Of a DNA stretch of 64,000 nucleotides, positions 50,901 through 60,033 are shown piece after piece. The stretch spans positions 62,001-126,000 of the forward strand of contig JAAYVD010000134.1 in the NCBI GenBank assembly GCA_012517355.1, given 5' to 3'. Both the position numbers and the translations under genes were made by a program. The stretch is from Candidatus Rifleibacteriota bacterium (lineage in GTDB: Bacteria; Muiribacteriota; Ozemobacteria; Ozemobacterales; Ozemobacteraceae). The notes under the pieces were generated by a model. That model made no database searches. It saw only the letters and a program-made list of their open reading frames with translations, and had not been told where the DNA came from. The first letter of the stretch is position 1, and each line of letters begins with the position of its first letter.

Positions 50901-51434
50901 ATGCCACACGGGATCGTCCATCGAAGGTCCGGCCGGACCAGAGACTCCCTTGGGAAGGGATTGACGCTGATCGAAGCCCTCATCGTGGTGGTTTTGGGAG
51001 CCCTCCTCCTTCTGGTGACCTGGCGGGTCCTTTCGGCGGTTTCCCGGGAGGGTCAGCGGGAAAGTCACCGGGCCCAGGTGACCCAATTGGGCGATCTGGT
51101 CTGGATGACCCTCCGCGATGACCTGCGGACGGCAACCGAGGTGGCGACCGGGCCGGCCAGCCTCGTCATCACCTCGCTGGACCCGGATGCCGCCGAGGGG
51201 GTGGCCGGGAAGACGGTCACCTGGACCTGGGAGAGAGGCCTCTTCACCCGATCCCCAGCCAACGAGCCCGGACGGAAATTCGATTTTCGGCCCAGCCTGC
51301 CGAAGGACGCCCCCTGGGAGGCCACGGTCACCGCCGCCCCGGGCGGGGGGTTCCTCCTGGATCTGAAGATCGGGGGGCCGCCGGGCGTCCTTCTTTATTC
51401 CCGGCAGGAGAGGATCTCCGCCGGAATTCGATAG
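50901..51434 (+). CDS. prepilin-like protein, paralogue of 2260-2760
   Basis: 177 residues from the ATG at 50901 (GGAG only two bases upstream). The leader ends LGKG|, followed by LTLIEALIVVVLGALLLLVTW with Glu at +5. The body parallels the protein at 2260-2760 throughout (MTLRDDLRTATEVATGPASL, VTWTWERGLF, LLYSRQERIS). Both copies neighbour a DATLDDVL secreted protein, so a two-gene unit seems to have been duplicated and rearranged. Confidence 0.85.
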   Translation: MPHGIVHRRSGRTRDSLGKGLTLIEALIVVVLGALLLLVTWRVLSAVSREGQRESHRAQVTQLGDLVWMTLRDDLRTATEVATGPASLVITSLDPDAAEGVAGKTVTWTWERGLFTRSPANEPGRKFDFRPSLPKDAPWEATVTAAPGGGFLLDLKIGGPPGVLLYSRQERISAGIR

Positions 51435-51435
51435 G

Positions 51436-51523
51436 TGCTGACCGACCCGATATCGGAAGATCTCTCCTCTGCCACCACGGAAAGCAGCGCGCAACGCCCG
51501 TTTCGAGCATCACCAAGGAGGCC
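51436..51523 (+). repeat. dispersed multi-hairpin repeat copy R17
   Basis: It starts directly after the prepilin stop codon: TGACCGACCCGATATCGG, TCTGCCACCACGGAAAGCAG, GCGCAAC-GCCC-GTTTCGAGC. Moderately diverged. The rest of the gap to 51690 holds no recognisable gene. Confidence 0.7.
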
Positions 51524-51690
51524 GCCCGGGAACATGCAAGACCCCAGGAACCGGTCGCTGCCAGCCATCCCCATTCCCCGCCGCCGCCCGTCCACGGAGG
51601 CAACGAGGGAATGGCCCTGCCGGGAGGCGGGTTGTTGCCGGGGGAGTGAACGGCGGGCTCTGTTCATGACCTTCCCGGCCCGCCAGCCCT

Positions 51691-52041
51691 TCACTCCTGG
51701 AGATCGGCCCCCAGGCGGTCACCGGTAGCGTGCTGGATGCCCTTCAGCAATCCCCACAGGAAGGCCAGGCCGGTGAGCCCCATGACCACGACCATCGCCA
51801 TGGGGTGCGGGGCCACCAACGCGGTGATGACAAACAGGACCCAACCCACGAGGCCGACGCCACACATGCAGAGCAGGTAGGAGAAATTGTAGGCAAAGAA
51901 GGTCTCGGCCGAACCCAGGCCGAACCAGTATGCCACGTGCCCGAGCAGGAAGCCGACCGCCGCCCCGCCCGCCACTTCCAGACCGCTCAACAGCACCTGC
52001 ATCATTTGGATGATGGTATCCCAGGTCCCCGGTTCCTTCAA
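51691..52041 (-). CDS. small integral membrane protein of unknown function
   Basis: 116 residues with three or four hydrophobic helices: GLEVAGGAAVGFLLGHVAYW, FAYNFSYLLCMCGVGLVGWVLFVITALV and MAMVVVMGLTGLAFLWGLL. No charged catalytic motif; a CMCG pair lies within a helix. The family is not recognised. It is divergent from the secreted proline-rich protein gene with about 200 bp between their starts. Confidence 0.65.
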   Translation of the reverse strand: MKEPGTWDTIIQMMQVLLSGLEVAGGAAVGFLLGHVAYWFGLGSAETFFAYNFSYLLCMCGVGLVGWVLFVITALVAPHPMAMVVVMGLTGLAFLWGLLKGIQHATGDRLGADLQE

Positions 52042-52243
52042 TCACGCGCCACGTCTCCCTCCCATCAAGAGAGCGGAGTGCCTCGAAAGGGGCGGAGTAT
52101 GATCCCGACGGGGGATGGTGGTAAACTCTTCTTTGAACCGTCCCGAGAGCGCGGGTGACCCGGCAGGACTTCGTCACGGCACGAGGCCAGGGCCGGAACG
52201 CAGATTCCACCCGCCACGGGCCAACGGGCGACAGGAGGAAGGC

Positions 52244-53053
52244 ATGCGTCGGATCTCTGCCCTGATGGTTGTTCTCGTTCTGGTGTTCGCGTCGGTGCCG
52301 GTGACCGGTTCCGCGCAACCCGGGTTCCAGGAGCCCCAGGCGGGGCCGCGGCCCCCGGGCCGGCATGAAGGGCCGCCCGGCCCGCACGATGGGCCACGCG
52401 ATGGACCGCGCGGACCGCACCATCCCCCGTCCGACCTCGTCTTCATTGGCCTGACCACGAAGGGGGAAGAGACAAAGCCCTTCCTGGTCTCGATCCCTCC
52501 TCTGGGGACACCCGGCAAACCGGGGACCGCCCCTGCTCCCCGGACGCTGGACAAGCAGGCCCCCAAGGAACAACCAGCCCCCCAACCGCCGGCTCCCAAC
52601 GGGTTCCTCAGCATCGACGGGCAAGGTCACGTCCTGGTGAACCTGCAGATCACCTTCATGGAAAAAGGTGAGAACATGCCCGATCCGCCCCTGGTTCAAA
52701 GCATCAAGGCCTCGATCCTCGATCTCGCCCCGCCCGCCATCGACCCGGGAGAGATGCGCGAGAAGACCGAGGAGGAGCGACAGCAGATCTGGAAGGAATT
52801 TGAGGAGGCCCTGAAATCGGCGAAGGAAGCCGGCACCCTGGAGATGACCTTCGCCATCCGCAAGGACCTCAAAAACCCAATCATGGCCGACATTTCCGTC
52901 CTGATCGGCCAAGGGGCGGCCACCGTCAACGGCGAGGAATACAAGTTCCTCTTCCTTGCCCCGCCACCGCCACCGCATCCCTGGCCCGGAGAAGGACCCC
53001 GGGAAGGTCCCCCTGGCGGCATGATGCCGCCCATGCCGGAAGGGGGGCATTGA
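52244..53053 (+). CDS. secreted proline-rich protein of unknown function
   Basis: 269 residues; GGAGG five bases before the ATG at 52244. Signal peptide ISALMVVLVLVFASVPVTGSA. A Pro/His/Gly-rich stretch (residues about 30-60) precedes a central domain (SDLVFIGLTTKGEETKPFLV; FLSIDGQGHVLVNLQITFME) and a helical segment (KTEEERQQIWKEFEEALKSA). The C-terminus is again Pro/Gly/His-rich and might bind metal. No family recognised. Confidence 0.7.
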   Translation: MRRISALMVVLVLVFASVPVTGSAQPGFQEPQAGPRPPGRHEGPPGPHDGPRDGPRGPHHPPSDLVFIGLTTKGEETKPFLVSIPPLGTPGKPGTAPAPRTLDKQAPKEQPAPQPPAPNGFLSIDGQGHVLVNLQITFMEKGENMPDPPLVQSIKASILDLAPPAIDPGEMREKTEEERQQIWKEFEEALKSAKEAGTLEMTFAIRKDLKNPIMADISVLIGQGAATVNGEEYKFLFLAPPPPPHPWPGEGPREGPPGGMMPPMPEGGH

Positions 53054-53338
53054 GCAAACGCCGTCCCGGGCCAAGGGGGGAGGCCCTCTCCCACCCCACC
53101 TGGCCCCGGGATCCCCTCTGGTGATACCGCCGGAGCCGGAACCGGGTCTGGGAAGCCCTCTTCATAGGAGGCGGCCCGCCACCTGCCCGCAGGGCCGGGC
53201 AGGGACGGGCCGTTCGGGTCGGTCTTTCTTCGCAAGGCCTGGCGTGGCCCGCGGCGTTTGTCGTATTTCCGAAGGTGGTGGCGGTGATGATCGGAGCAGC
53301 CCAGGCCGAGGTCGGAACGCCCACGCCCTCGTGTGGGG

Positions 53339-53935
53339 TCAGTTGGAAGGGGAAACCGTTCCAGAGGCCGGCAAGAGAGGGGCGCTCTGGGAAGGGGGCG
53401 ACGCCTGGCAGGAACCATCGCGCCGGCGGAGACGCCGACCACCCTGGCCGGGTTGCCCGGCCGGGCCGGCCTTCCACTGGCCGAAGCGCGGGCACCCTTC
53501 CCCCGAACCCTGGCCGAAGCCGGTGCCACCGCGAGCACCGCGGCCGCCACGGCCCTGACCGAAGCGGGCCCCGCACCGGCGCCCACGGCCCCGACCGGAG
53601 CGGGGACCGAAGCCCTGGCCCCGACCGCGCCCCTGACCGGGGACGAAGGACGACGAGGCAGTGGCATCGGCCGGGCCGAACCGGGGGCCGCGCAACCGTG
53701 CCGTTCCGGACGCCTGATCGGCAGAGCGCCACCGGCAGGCTCGATCGGGGTCATCGGCATTGCGGATGCCGTCCCCGTCGAAGTCGCCGTCGGGGCCGAA
53801 ACGCGACAGCCCGGGAGCGGCCTTCGCTTCTTCGGTAGGGACAGCCACGGGCGCGGTGGCCGGGGTCTGGGCGATCAGCGCGGAACCGATGGCGACCAGG
53901 AGAAGGGCCAGGACTGACAGGATGCGGACGTTCAT
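53339..53935 (-). CDS. secreted Arg/Gly-rich protein with EF-hand-like loop
   Basis: 198 residues. AAGGAGG six bases before the ATG. Signal peptide ILSVLALLLVAIGSALIAQT. One calcium-loop or thrombospondin-type-3-like motif (GPDGDFDGDGIRNADD) lies near residue 50. The rest is a low-complexity Gly/Arg-rich tail (GRGRGQGFGPRSGRGRGRRC) with few hydrophobic residues, probably disordered. It converges with the proline-rich protein gene; the 285 bp between them show no clear gene. Confidence 0.65.
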   Translation of the reverse strand: MNVRILSVLALLLVAIGSALIAQTPATAPVAVPTEEAKAAPGLSRFGPDGDFDGDGIRNADDPDRACRWRSADQASGTARLRGPRFGPADATASSSFVPGQGRGRGQGFGPRSGRGRGRRCGARFGQGRGGRGARGGTGFGQGSGEGCPRFGQWKAGPAGQPGQGGRRLRRRDGSCQASPPSQSAPLLPASGTVSPSN

Positions 53936-54102
53936 GAAGGACCTCCTTTTCCGATTCGTTCTGGTGAAACCGGCGAACCTGCATTGCTGGCCTGCAGATC
54001 GCGGAAGATCACCATTGTTCGACGGGGAAGGCTGAGGACGACGGGAGGGTGGAGAAGGTCAGGCGAAAGGGAAGGACGCATCGGGGAAGCACGTGACCGG
54101 CC

Positions 54103-54846
54103 TTACACGGCCCGCCCATGCCGGCGCCGATGCTGACGTTGGCCGGCGAATTCGCTCACCTCGAGAGTGCCGTCGCTGGCCCAGGCCCCGCGGGCGGCCG
54201 GGGTTCCCTGCACCGAGACGGTGAGGGCGCCGGTGTCGTCCTCGAGAATCTGCAGGATCCTGCCAGAGCGCTGGTTGGTGAGGGTGGCCAGGGGTTCGCC
54301 CGCCTGGGTCCCGAAGACCACCGACCAGGTGCGGCCGTTCTCGGTGATCGTCCCCGTCGGCGCCCCGTCCGCCGGCAGCGCCACTTCGAAAGACTCGCCA
54401 TTGGCGCGGGTCAGCAGAAAGCCGCCCGAGGCCAGCCGGGTGACCTGGGCGCCCAGGCCGGCGATGGTCGCCGTTCCGGAAGCGCCGATCCCGGCGGGTA
54501 TCTGGACGGGGCAGCCGGCCGCGCCCCGCCGGACGACCACGCCACCGCCCTGGCGGCCGGCCCGGTACCGGCGACCGAGGTGGGTGATCTCCTGGCTGGT
54601 GGTGGTCAGGTCGGTTTCGGGCAGGAGGGAGGCCATGATGCTGGGAGTCAGGACCGCGGCTTCGGCGGCTTCCAGGCGGTCGGCCACCAGGGCGGCCTCG
54701 ATCACCCCGAGGTCGGCATCTTCGAGAAGGCCGGTCGCGGCAACCGTGCCGGTGCCCGCGCCGGATCCACCTGTGCCGGAGCAGCCGGTCAGGAAAAGGA
54801 CGAAGGCCAGGAAGGGAACGAACAAAGGCAGCGATCGAGTGTTCAC
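54103..54846 (-). CDS. lipoprotein of unknown function
   Basis: 247 residues. GGAGG five bases before a GTG at 54846 makes that start preferable to the ATG four codons upstream. Lipoprotein signal with lipobox FLTGC, followed by a Gly/Ser/Thr linker. The mature part is beta-rich (GTATIAGLGAQVTRLASGGF; SGRILQILEDDTGALTVSVQ), compatible with a small beta-sandwich, but no family is recognised. Outer-membrane or inner-membrane periplasmic face. Confidence 0.7.
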   Translation of the reverse strand: MNTRSLPLFVPFLAFVLFLTGCSGTGGSGAGTGTVAATGLLEDADLGVIEAALVADRLEAAEAAVLTPSIMASLLPETDLTTTSQEITHLGRRYRAGRQGGGVVVRRGAAGCPVQIPAGIGASGTATIAGLGAQVTRLASGGFLLTRANGESFEVALPADGAPTGTITENGRTWSVVFGTQAGEPLATLTNQRSGRILQILEDDTGALTVSVQGTPAARGAWASDGTLEVSEFAGQRQHRRRHGRAV

Positions 54847-55482
54847 AGAATCCTCCATTGTGGTGTGTCGTGCAACATCACCAAAGCCACAGCAGGGAAC
54901 GTGCCAACCCTTCCATATCCCGTTTCGATGCGCATCTCAACCATTTCCGACCGGCCATGCGCCACCTCGAGGTGCAAGATCTGGTACTTCCCCGACAGAA
55001 TCTTGCACTCCGGGAACGGGCCGGAACGACGCAGGGAGGTTCCCCCTGTCGCTCCCGATGGGGAGGGATGAAACGCTCGTTTCACGCATCGTCAGGAACC
55101 TTCCGGCACCTGATCGGAAGGGCTCCCCACGACTGCCACCGGTGGCGCTGCGCACCGTCCGCTTCCTCTACCGCGAGGGAACACTCCGTTCGGGCGGCGG
55201 AGACCCTCGCGGCGGGAAGGCCTGAGGCCGACTGGCCCCCAGAAGTCCAGAGTGTCTGATACCAACCGATTGGCCTTGCCGGATGCCCCCGGGCCACCCG
55301 CCCGACCCTTTTTCCCGCAAGCGTCACCACGGATGGCCACCGGCCTTGGCCTCCCGGCCGGGAGCCCCCCAGGAAGGGGAGAAGGGGTTCGGGTGCCGCC
55401 TCATGGTCCAGGTGAACCTCCACGCCGAAGAGGCTGAAGGGAAGACTGACGACCCTGGTATACTTCTTGTGAGCAACAGAGC
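54847..55482. other. 636-bp intergenic region with inverted repeat and two repeat copies
   Basis: No gene seen. A perfect inverted repeat GTGCAAGAT (54972-54980) / ATCTTGCAC (55000-55008) has a 19-base spacer. Two diverged copies of the dispersed hairpin repeat follow. R18 is about 55026-55104 (TGAAAC-GCTC-GTTTCA hairpin, outer arms GGAGGTTCC/GGAACCTTCC). R19 is about 55107-55185. TATACT near 55459 could be a -10 box for the histidine kinase gene. Confidence 0.5.
55026..55185 (+). repeat. two copies of the dispersed multi-hairpin repeat (R18, R19)
   Basis: R18 keeps pairing with altered sequence: TGAAAC/GTTTCA in the distal hairpin and GGAGGTTCC with GGAACCTTCC in the outer stem. R19 has CACCTGATCGGAAGGGCTCCCC, a CTGCCACCGGTGGC hairpin and a degenerate distal part. 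They lie between a lipoprotein gene and the two-component genes. Confidence 0.65.
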
Positions 55483-56922
55483 ATGACCATCCCGACGACG
55501 AACCGCGTCCGCCCTTCCATATGGCTGGCCGTCCTGCCGCCGCTGGCCCTCGCCGTCCTGGCCGGATGGATGACCTGGTGGAATGCGCAGCAACGCACCT
55601 TGCTGGCCGATTGGGACCGGGCCCGGGAGGCCCGGCAGCTCGTCGACTCCCTCCTGCGGACGGCCGGTGTGCGGCCACGGGAATTGTTGACTGACCCGAC
55701 CCTTCTGGACGACCTGTTGGCCCTGCATCCCCAGGTCGGCGCCCTGGGCCTGCGCAGCCGCCATGGGTGGGTCCACACCCCGGTGGGCAGCCAGGCAGCC
55801 CGCCTGGTGGGGGCCCTCCCCCCGGCAGAAGCGTCCCCTCTCGACGGGGGCCTCCTCTGGTGCCGGGTTCCGTTACGGATAGGGCCGCCCGAAGGATCTC
55901 CTGGAGCCGGCCACGGGCGGGGCCCCTGGTGGGCGCGGGCCCGGGTGGGCGACGGGCATGGTTCCCGGCCGCCCCGTTCGGGCCACGAACCGGAAGCGGC
56001 CCGCTCCCCGGCCGGTGGCCCCTGGCCGACCCAGCCAGTCACTGGGCCCGCGGGGGAGGACCGTCGTTCTCCGGGGGGTGGCCCCTTCGAACTCGCCATT
56101 GTCTTCACGCCTGATGACGAGGCCCCCGGCTGGGGGTTCACCCTGCAGATGATCGTCTGGCCCGCGGTCTGGCTCCTGGTCTCCGGCCTCTGGCTCTGGA
56201 GCCTGCGCGCCCACGGCCAGATGGCGGCGCTGGAGGAGGCCCGCCGCCGCGAAGCCCACCTCGCCGCTGTCGGCCAGATGGCCGCCCGCCTGGCCCACGA
56301 GATCAAGAACCCCTTGGGGGCCATCCGCGCGGCCGTCCAGCACCTGCTCTCCCAGGCCGACCCGGACCCCGCCGGCCGTCCCCTGCTGCAGGTGGTGGAA
56401 GGGGAGACCCACCGCCTGGAGGAACTGACGCACGGCATCCTCGACTTCAGCCGGCCGGTGCAGGTGCGCCCCGAGCGCCTGCCGCTGGGCCCCTTCCTGA
56501 CCGATGCGCTGGAACAGTTCGCCACTCTCCATCGCCGGCCAGCCATTCCCCTGTCCCTCCCTGCGACGCTCCCCGATCTGCCGTTCGACGCGGGGGCCGT
56601 CAGGCAGATCCTGGACAACCTGCTGGCCAACGCGTGGGATGCCTGCCCCGACGGGCCGGTCACCTGCACCGTCCGCCTCGACCCGGCGGCCGTCGTCATT
56701 CTGGTCGAGGACCGCGGGCCCGGCCTGGACGAGAGCGTCCAGGAGCGGGTTTTCGAGCCCTTCTTCTCGACCAAGGCCCGGGGCTACGGGCTGGGACTGG
56801 CCATCAGCCGGCGCCTGGCCGAGGCCCACGGCGGTCGGCTGAACCTGCGATCCCGCCCGGACGGGGGCGGCGTAGCCGAACTCACCCTTCCCCTGGAGGT
56901 CCCCGATGCCCGACCCGCGTGA
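55483..56922 (+). CDS. sensor histidine kinase (NtrB-like)
   Basis: 479 residues. Membrane helix 1 (IWLAVLPPLALAVLAGWMTWW) and helix 2 (MIVWPAVWLLVSGLWLWSL) flank a periplasmic region of about 190 residues that includes a Gly/Pro-rich low-complexity insert. Cytoplasmic part: H-box MAARLAHEIKNPLGAIR, N-box QILDNLLANAWDA, G1 VEDRGPGLDE, F-box FEPFFSTKA, G2 GYGLGLAI. All catalytic motifs are intact. It overlaps the NtrC-type regulator gene by 17 bases, so the two are a cognate pair. Signal unknown. Confidence 0.93.
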   Translation: MTIPTTNRVRPSIWLAVLPPLALAVLAGWMTWWNAQQRTLLADWDRAREARQLVDSLLRTAGVRPRELLTDPTLLDDLLALHPQVGALGLRSRHGWVHTPVGSQAARLVGALPPAEASPLDGGLLWCRVPLRIGPPEGSPGAGHGRGPWWARARVGDGHGSRPPRSGHEPEAARSPAGGPWPTQPVTGPAGEDRRSPGGGPFELAIVFTPDDEAPGWGFTLQMIVWPAVWLLVSGLWLWSLRAHGQMAALEEARRREAHLAAVGQMAARLAHEIKNPLGAIRAAVQHLLSQADPDPAGRPLLQVVEGETHRLEELTHGILDFSRPVQVRPERLPLGPFLTDALEQFATLHRRPAIPLSLPATLPDLPFDAGAVRQILDNLLANAWDACPDGPVTCTVRLDPAAVVILVEDRGPGLDESVQERVFEPFFSTKARGYGLGLAISRRLAEAHGGRLNLRSRPDGGGVAELTLPLEVPDARPA

Positions 56923-58261
56923 CACCATCCTGCTCGTCGACGACGAGGCCGCCTACCGCACCGTCCTGCGCGCCGTGCTGGAAGGCGCGGGCTTCGCGGT
57001 GGCCGATGCCGCCGACGGGCCGGCCGCGCTCGAGATCGTCCGCCGGCGGGTGGTCGATCTCGCCGTCCTCGACCTGATGATGCCGCGCATGGACGGCCGG
57101 GAACTGATGCAGAAGCTGCACGCGAAAGTTCCTGAGCTGCCGGTGGTCTTTTTGACCGCGCACGGCTCGATCCCGTCAGCGGTGGACGCGATCCGCGAGG
57201 GGGCGGCCGACTATCTGACCAAGCCGCTCGGCCACGTCGATGACCTGGTGCGCACGGTGCGGCGCATCCTCGACCACCGGCGGTTGCAGCGGGAGAACCG
57301 CGTCCTGCGCGGACAGGGGGCCGAGGCCGACCCCTTTCCTGCCGCCGACCCCGCCACCCTCGCCATCCTCGACAAGGCGCGACGGGTGGCCGCCAGTGAC
57401 GCGACGGTGCTGATCACCGGCGAGTCGGGAACCGGCAAGGAGCGCCTGGCCCGGTTCATCCACCAGGCCAGCCCGCGGGCCGACCGGCCCCTGGTGGCCG
57501 TCAACGGCGCCGCCATCCCGGAGAACCTCCTCGAAAGCGAGTTCTTCGGCCACGAGAAAGGGGCGTTCACCGGGGCCACCGACCGCCGGACCGGCCGGTT
57601 CGAGGAGGCCGACCGGGCCACGCTGTTCCTCGACGAGATCGGAGAGATTCCGCCCGGGTTGCAGCCGAAACTGCTCCGGGCCTTGCAGGAACGGGAGTTC
57701 CGGCGGGTGGGGGGCGACCGGCTGCTGCGGTTCGACGCTCGGCTGATCGCCGCCACCAACCGCGATCTCGCCGCCGAGATGCGCGCCGGGCGGTTCCGAG
57801 AGGACTTGTACTATCGTATTTCGGTTGTCACCCTGACCCTGCCCCCGCTGCGGGAACGGCCTCGCGACATCCGGTTCCTGGCCGGCCGGTTCCTGGCCGA
57901 GCTGGCGGCCCGGTTCCACAAGGAGGTCCCCACCCTGACCACGGCCGCCTGGCAACGGCTGGAGACCTGGCCCTGGCCCGGCAACGTGCGCGAACTGGCC
58001 AACTGCCTGGAAGCGACCCTGCTCCTGCACGGGGAAGGGCCAGTCGGCCCGGCCGACCTGCACGGGCTGGAGACCCCCGTTCCAGGCCCCGAAACCGGAT
58101 CGCCGCTGGAGGTGGCCGAGCGACAGGCGATCCGCGACGCCCTCGCCCGCTGCGGAGGCAACCGCCGCCAAACCGCCGAACGGCTCGGCATGTCGGTCCG
58201 CAATCTCTTGTACAAACTCAAGCGCCTTGGCATCACCCCTCCCGTTCGAAGAGGTTCCTGA
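56906..58261 (+). CDS. NtrC-family response regulator
   Basis: 451 residues. Receiver domain with acidic pair LLVDDEAA, phosphorylated Asp in VLDLMMPRMDG and Lys in YLTKPLG. AAA+ domain with GESGTGKE, intact GAFTGA sigma54 loop, LFLDEIGEIPPGLQ and FREDLYYRISVVTLTLPPLR. C-terminal Fis-type HTH (NRRQTAERLGMSVRNLLYKL). It activates sigma54 promoters after phosphorylation by the overlapping kinase gene product. NtrC-type pairs often control pilus (PilS/PilR) genes, so the prepilin modules are possible targets, by inference only. Confidence 0.95.
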   Translation: MPDPRDTILLVDDEAAYRTVLRAVLEGAGFAVADAADGPAALEIVRRRVVDLAVLDLMMPRMDGRELMQKLHAKVPELPVVFLTAHGSIPSAVDAIREGAADYLTKPLGHVDDLVRTVRRILDHRRLQRENRVLRGQGAEADPFPAADPATLAILDKARRVAASDATVLITGESGTGKERLARFIHQASPRADRPLVAVNGAAIPENLLESEFFGHEKGAFTGATDRRTGRFEEADRATLFLDEIGEIPPGLQPKLLRALQEREFRRVGGDRLLRFDARLIAATNRDLAAEMRAGRFREDLYYRISVVTLTLPPLRERPRDIRFLAGRFLAELAARFHKEVPTLTTAAWQRLETWPWPGNVRELANCLEATLLLHGEGPVGPADLHGLETPVPGPETGSPLEVAERQAIRDALARCGGNRRQTAERLGMSVRNLLYKLKRLGITPPVRRGS

Positions 58262-58394
58262 AAGGGGGGGAGGGGGCTTTGGGAAGCCATGCCGGGCCCG
58301 AAGCCAGCCCCCGTTGTCGCCATAGGGCGTGTTCCCATCGCCGGAGACAACCCCCACCAGGATCGCCGGGGTGTTCCCCTGCGTCAGCGTGGCC

Positions 58395-59228
58395 CTACCA
58401 CTCGTAGACCTGGCCGGCCGCCCCGGGCCTGACGCGGTCGCCGAGGGCGGCCTGCAGGGCGGTGACCGCGGCATCACCGGTACAATGGCAGGGAATCAGC
58501 TGCGCCGGGTCGTGGGCGCGCAACCCCTCGATGGTCTTCGCCATCCGGTGTTCGCTGGCCGCCGACAGGTGGAAGCCGCCGATGACGGCGTGGATCCGGT
58601 CGGCACCGGCCACCGCCCGCACGCGTTCGAGGGTGTTGAGCAGGCCGGAGTGGCAGCAGCCGGTGATGACCACCAGCCCGTGGCGGGTGCGGGCCCACAG
58701 GGACTGGTCGTCATCGATGGGATCGGGCTGCCGGCCGCCTTCGTCGAGGAAGAAGGGGCCGCCGGTGTCCTCGAAGGCGGCCCGGCGCGGAACGCCGCCG
58801 GTCAACCCGAGGTGCTCGGACCAGCGGACCCCCGTGGTCTCCTGCGCCAACCGCAACCTTGGCAGGGCTTCCAGGGCGGCCTGGGCGGGGGCGGGCAGGC
58901 CGATGGCGCGGGCGGCCCCGTCCCGGATGCTGAACCGGGAGGCAAACACCCCGGGATGGCAGTGGACCCTGGCCTGGGCCGCCTTTCCCAGCACGAGGGG
59001 CAGCCCCCCCGTGTGGTCGTAGTGGCCATGGCTCAGCACCACCAGGTGGGCGGCGGCCAGGTCGATGCCGAGCGCCGCCGCGTTGGGCCCGAGAGCCGTT
59101 CCCTGACCGGTATCGAACAGGATGTTCGTGCTGCCGGTCTCGATCCAGAACGCCAGCCCGTGTTCCGTTGCCAGGCCGGGGCCGGCATGGTTGTCGACCA
59201 GGATGGTGACCTTCAGGGATACGGTCAT
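58395..59228 (-). CDS. metallo-beta-lactamase-fold protein
   Basis: 277 residues. Metal-binding motif LSHGHYDHTGGLPLVL, plus CHPG, GCCHSGLLNTL and PCHCTGDAAV further on. This is the layout of the family annotated near 7,8-dihydropterin-6-methyl-4-aminobenzene-phosphate synthase. It is common beside cofactor genes in anaerobes. Cytoplasmic. It follows the methyltransferase gene by 100 bp and is probably co-transcribed with the metal-import genes. Substrate unknown. Confidence 0.88.
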   Translation of the reverse strand: MTVSLKVTILVDNHAGPGLATEHGLAFWIETGSTNILFDTGQGTALGPNAAALGIDLAAAHLVVLSHGHYDHTGGLPLVLGKAAQARVHCHPGVFASRFSIRDGAARAIGLPAPAQAALEALPRLRLAQETTGVRWSEHLGLTGGVPRRAAFEDTGGPFFLDEGGRQPDPIDDDQSLWARTRHGLVVITGCCHSGLLNTLERVRAVAGADRIHAVIGGFHLSAASEHRMAKTIEGLRAHDPAQLIPCHCTGDAAVTALQAALGDRVRPGAAGQVYEW

Positions 59229-59328
59229 GGGTGTCAGGGAAGCCTGCGCCTCCCGCCTCCTTCCTCAGCCGCCCGCGACACGGGGCCGCCCCTTCGCCGA
59301 GGCTGCCGGCAGCCAGTCGCGTGGCGCA

Positions 59329-59958
59329 TCAACCCCACCTGGCGATGAGGGTGTCCTGCATCGCCCCTGGGTGTTCCGCGGTCGTGAATCCCTTGGCGTC
59401 GAGCCAGGCGCGCAACCCGCGCAAGGTGCCAGACCCCGTCTGGTGACCACCCCCCTCGCTCCGGTGGATGCGGTCGATCGTCTCCAGGCCGCGGGCGTTG
59501 AAATCGCTGATGGCGAGACGCCCGGCGGGGGCCAGGACCCGCACCAGCTCTCCATACACCGTCTCCGGATGGGCGAGGTGGTGCAGCACGTTCGCCGAGA
59601 CCACCAGGTCGAACGAGGCATCGGGGAAGGGAAGCCGCTCGGCGTCGGCGACCTCCAGACGAACCAGGTCCTGCCGCCCGTGGTAGGCCAGGTTGAGCCG
59701 GGCGATGGCCTGATCCCCGGCAGACAAATCCACCGAGGTGAAGGGCACTCCCTCGCCGGCCAGCGCGACGGTCAGATGCCCCTTCCCGGTCCCCACTTCC
59801 AGGATCCGCCCGGCCAAGGGCCGGATCCGGTCGATGATGAAGGCCCGCTCCGCCTCGATATCGTACCCGTGCCGCAGGAACTGCTGCCGACGGGCTTCGT
59901 AGCGTTGCCGGTTCTCGCGCACCGCCGCCTCTGCCTGTGAGTGGTCGTGGTTGGCCAT
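59329..59958 (-). CDS. SAM-dependent class I methyltransferase
   Basis: 209 residues; AGGAGGG upstream of the ATG. Motif I ILEVGTGKGHLTVALAGEG, motif II region FTSVDLSAGDQAIARLN, then DAERLPFPDASFDLVVSANV, LHHLAHPETVYGELVRVLAP and GRLAISDFN. The N-terminus has HDH and a basic helix. Small UbiE/ArsM-like proteins of this type lie next to metal and metalloid genes; the substrate cannot be told from sequence. Confidence 0.88.
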   Translation of the reverse strand: MANHDHSQAEAAVRENRQRYEARRQQFLRHGYDIEAERAFIIDRIRPLAGRILEVGTGKGHLTVALAGEGVPFTSVDLSAGDQAIARLNLAYHGRQDLVRLEVADAERLPFPDASFDLVVSANVLHHLAHPETVYGELVRVLAPAGRLAISDFNARGLETIDRIHRSEGGGHQTGSGTLRGLRAWLDAKGFTTAEHPGAMQDTLIARWG

Positions 59959-60033
59959 GGCCGTTCCCTCCTGTCCCTCTCCGTCGCTTTCCCGACGACG
60001 GGCCTTTGTATCCTGGCGTGAATCCCACCGACG

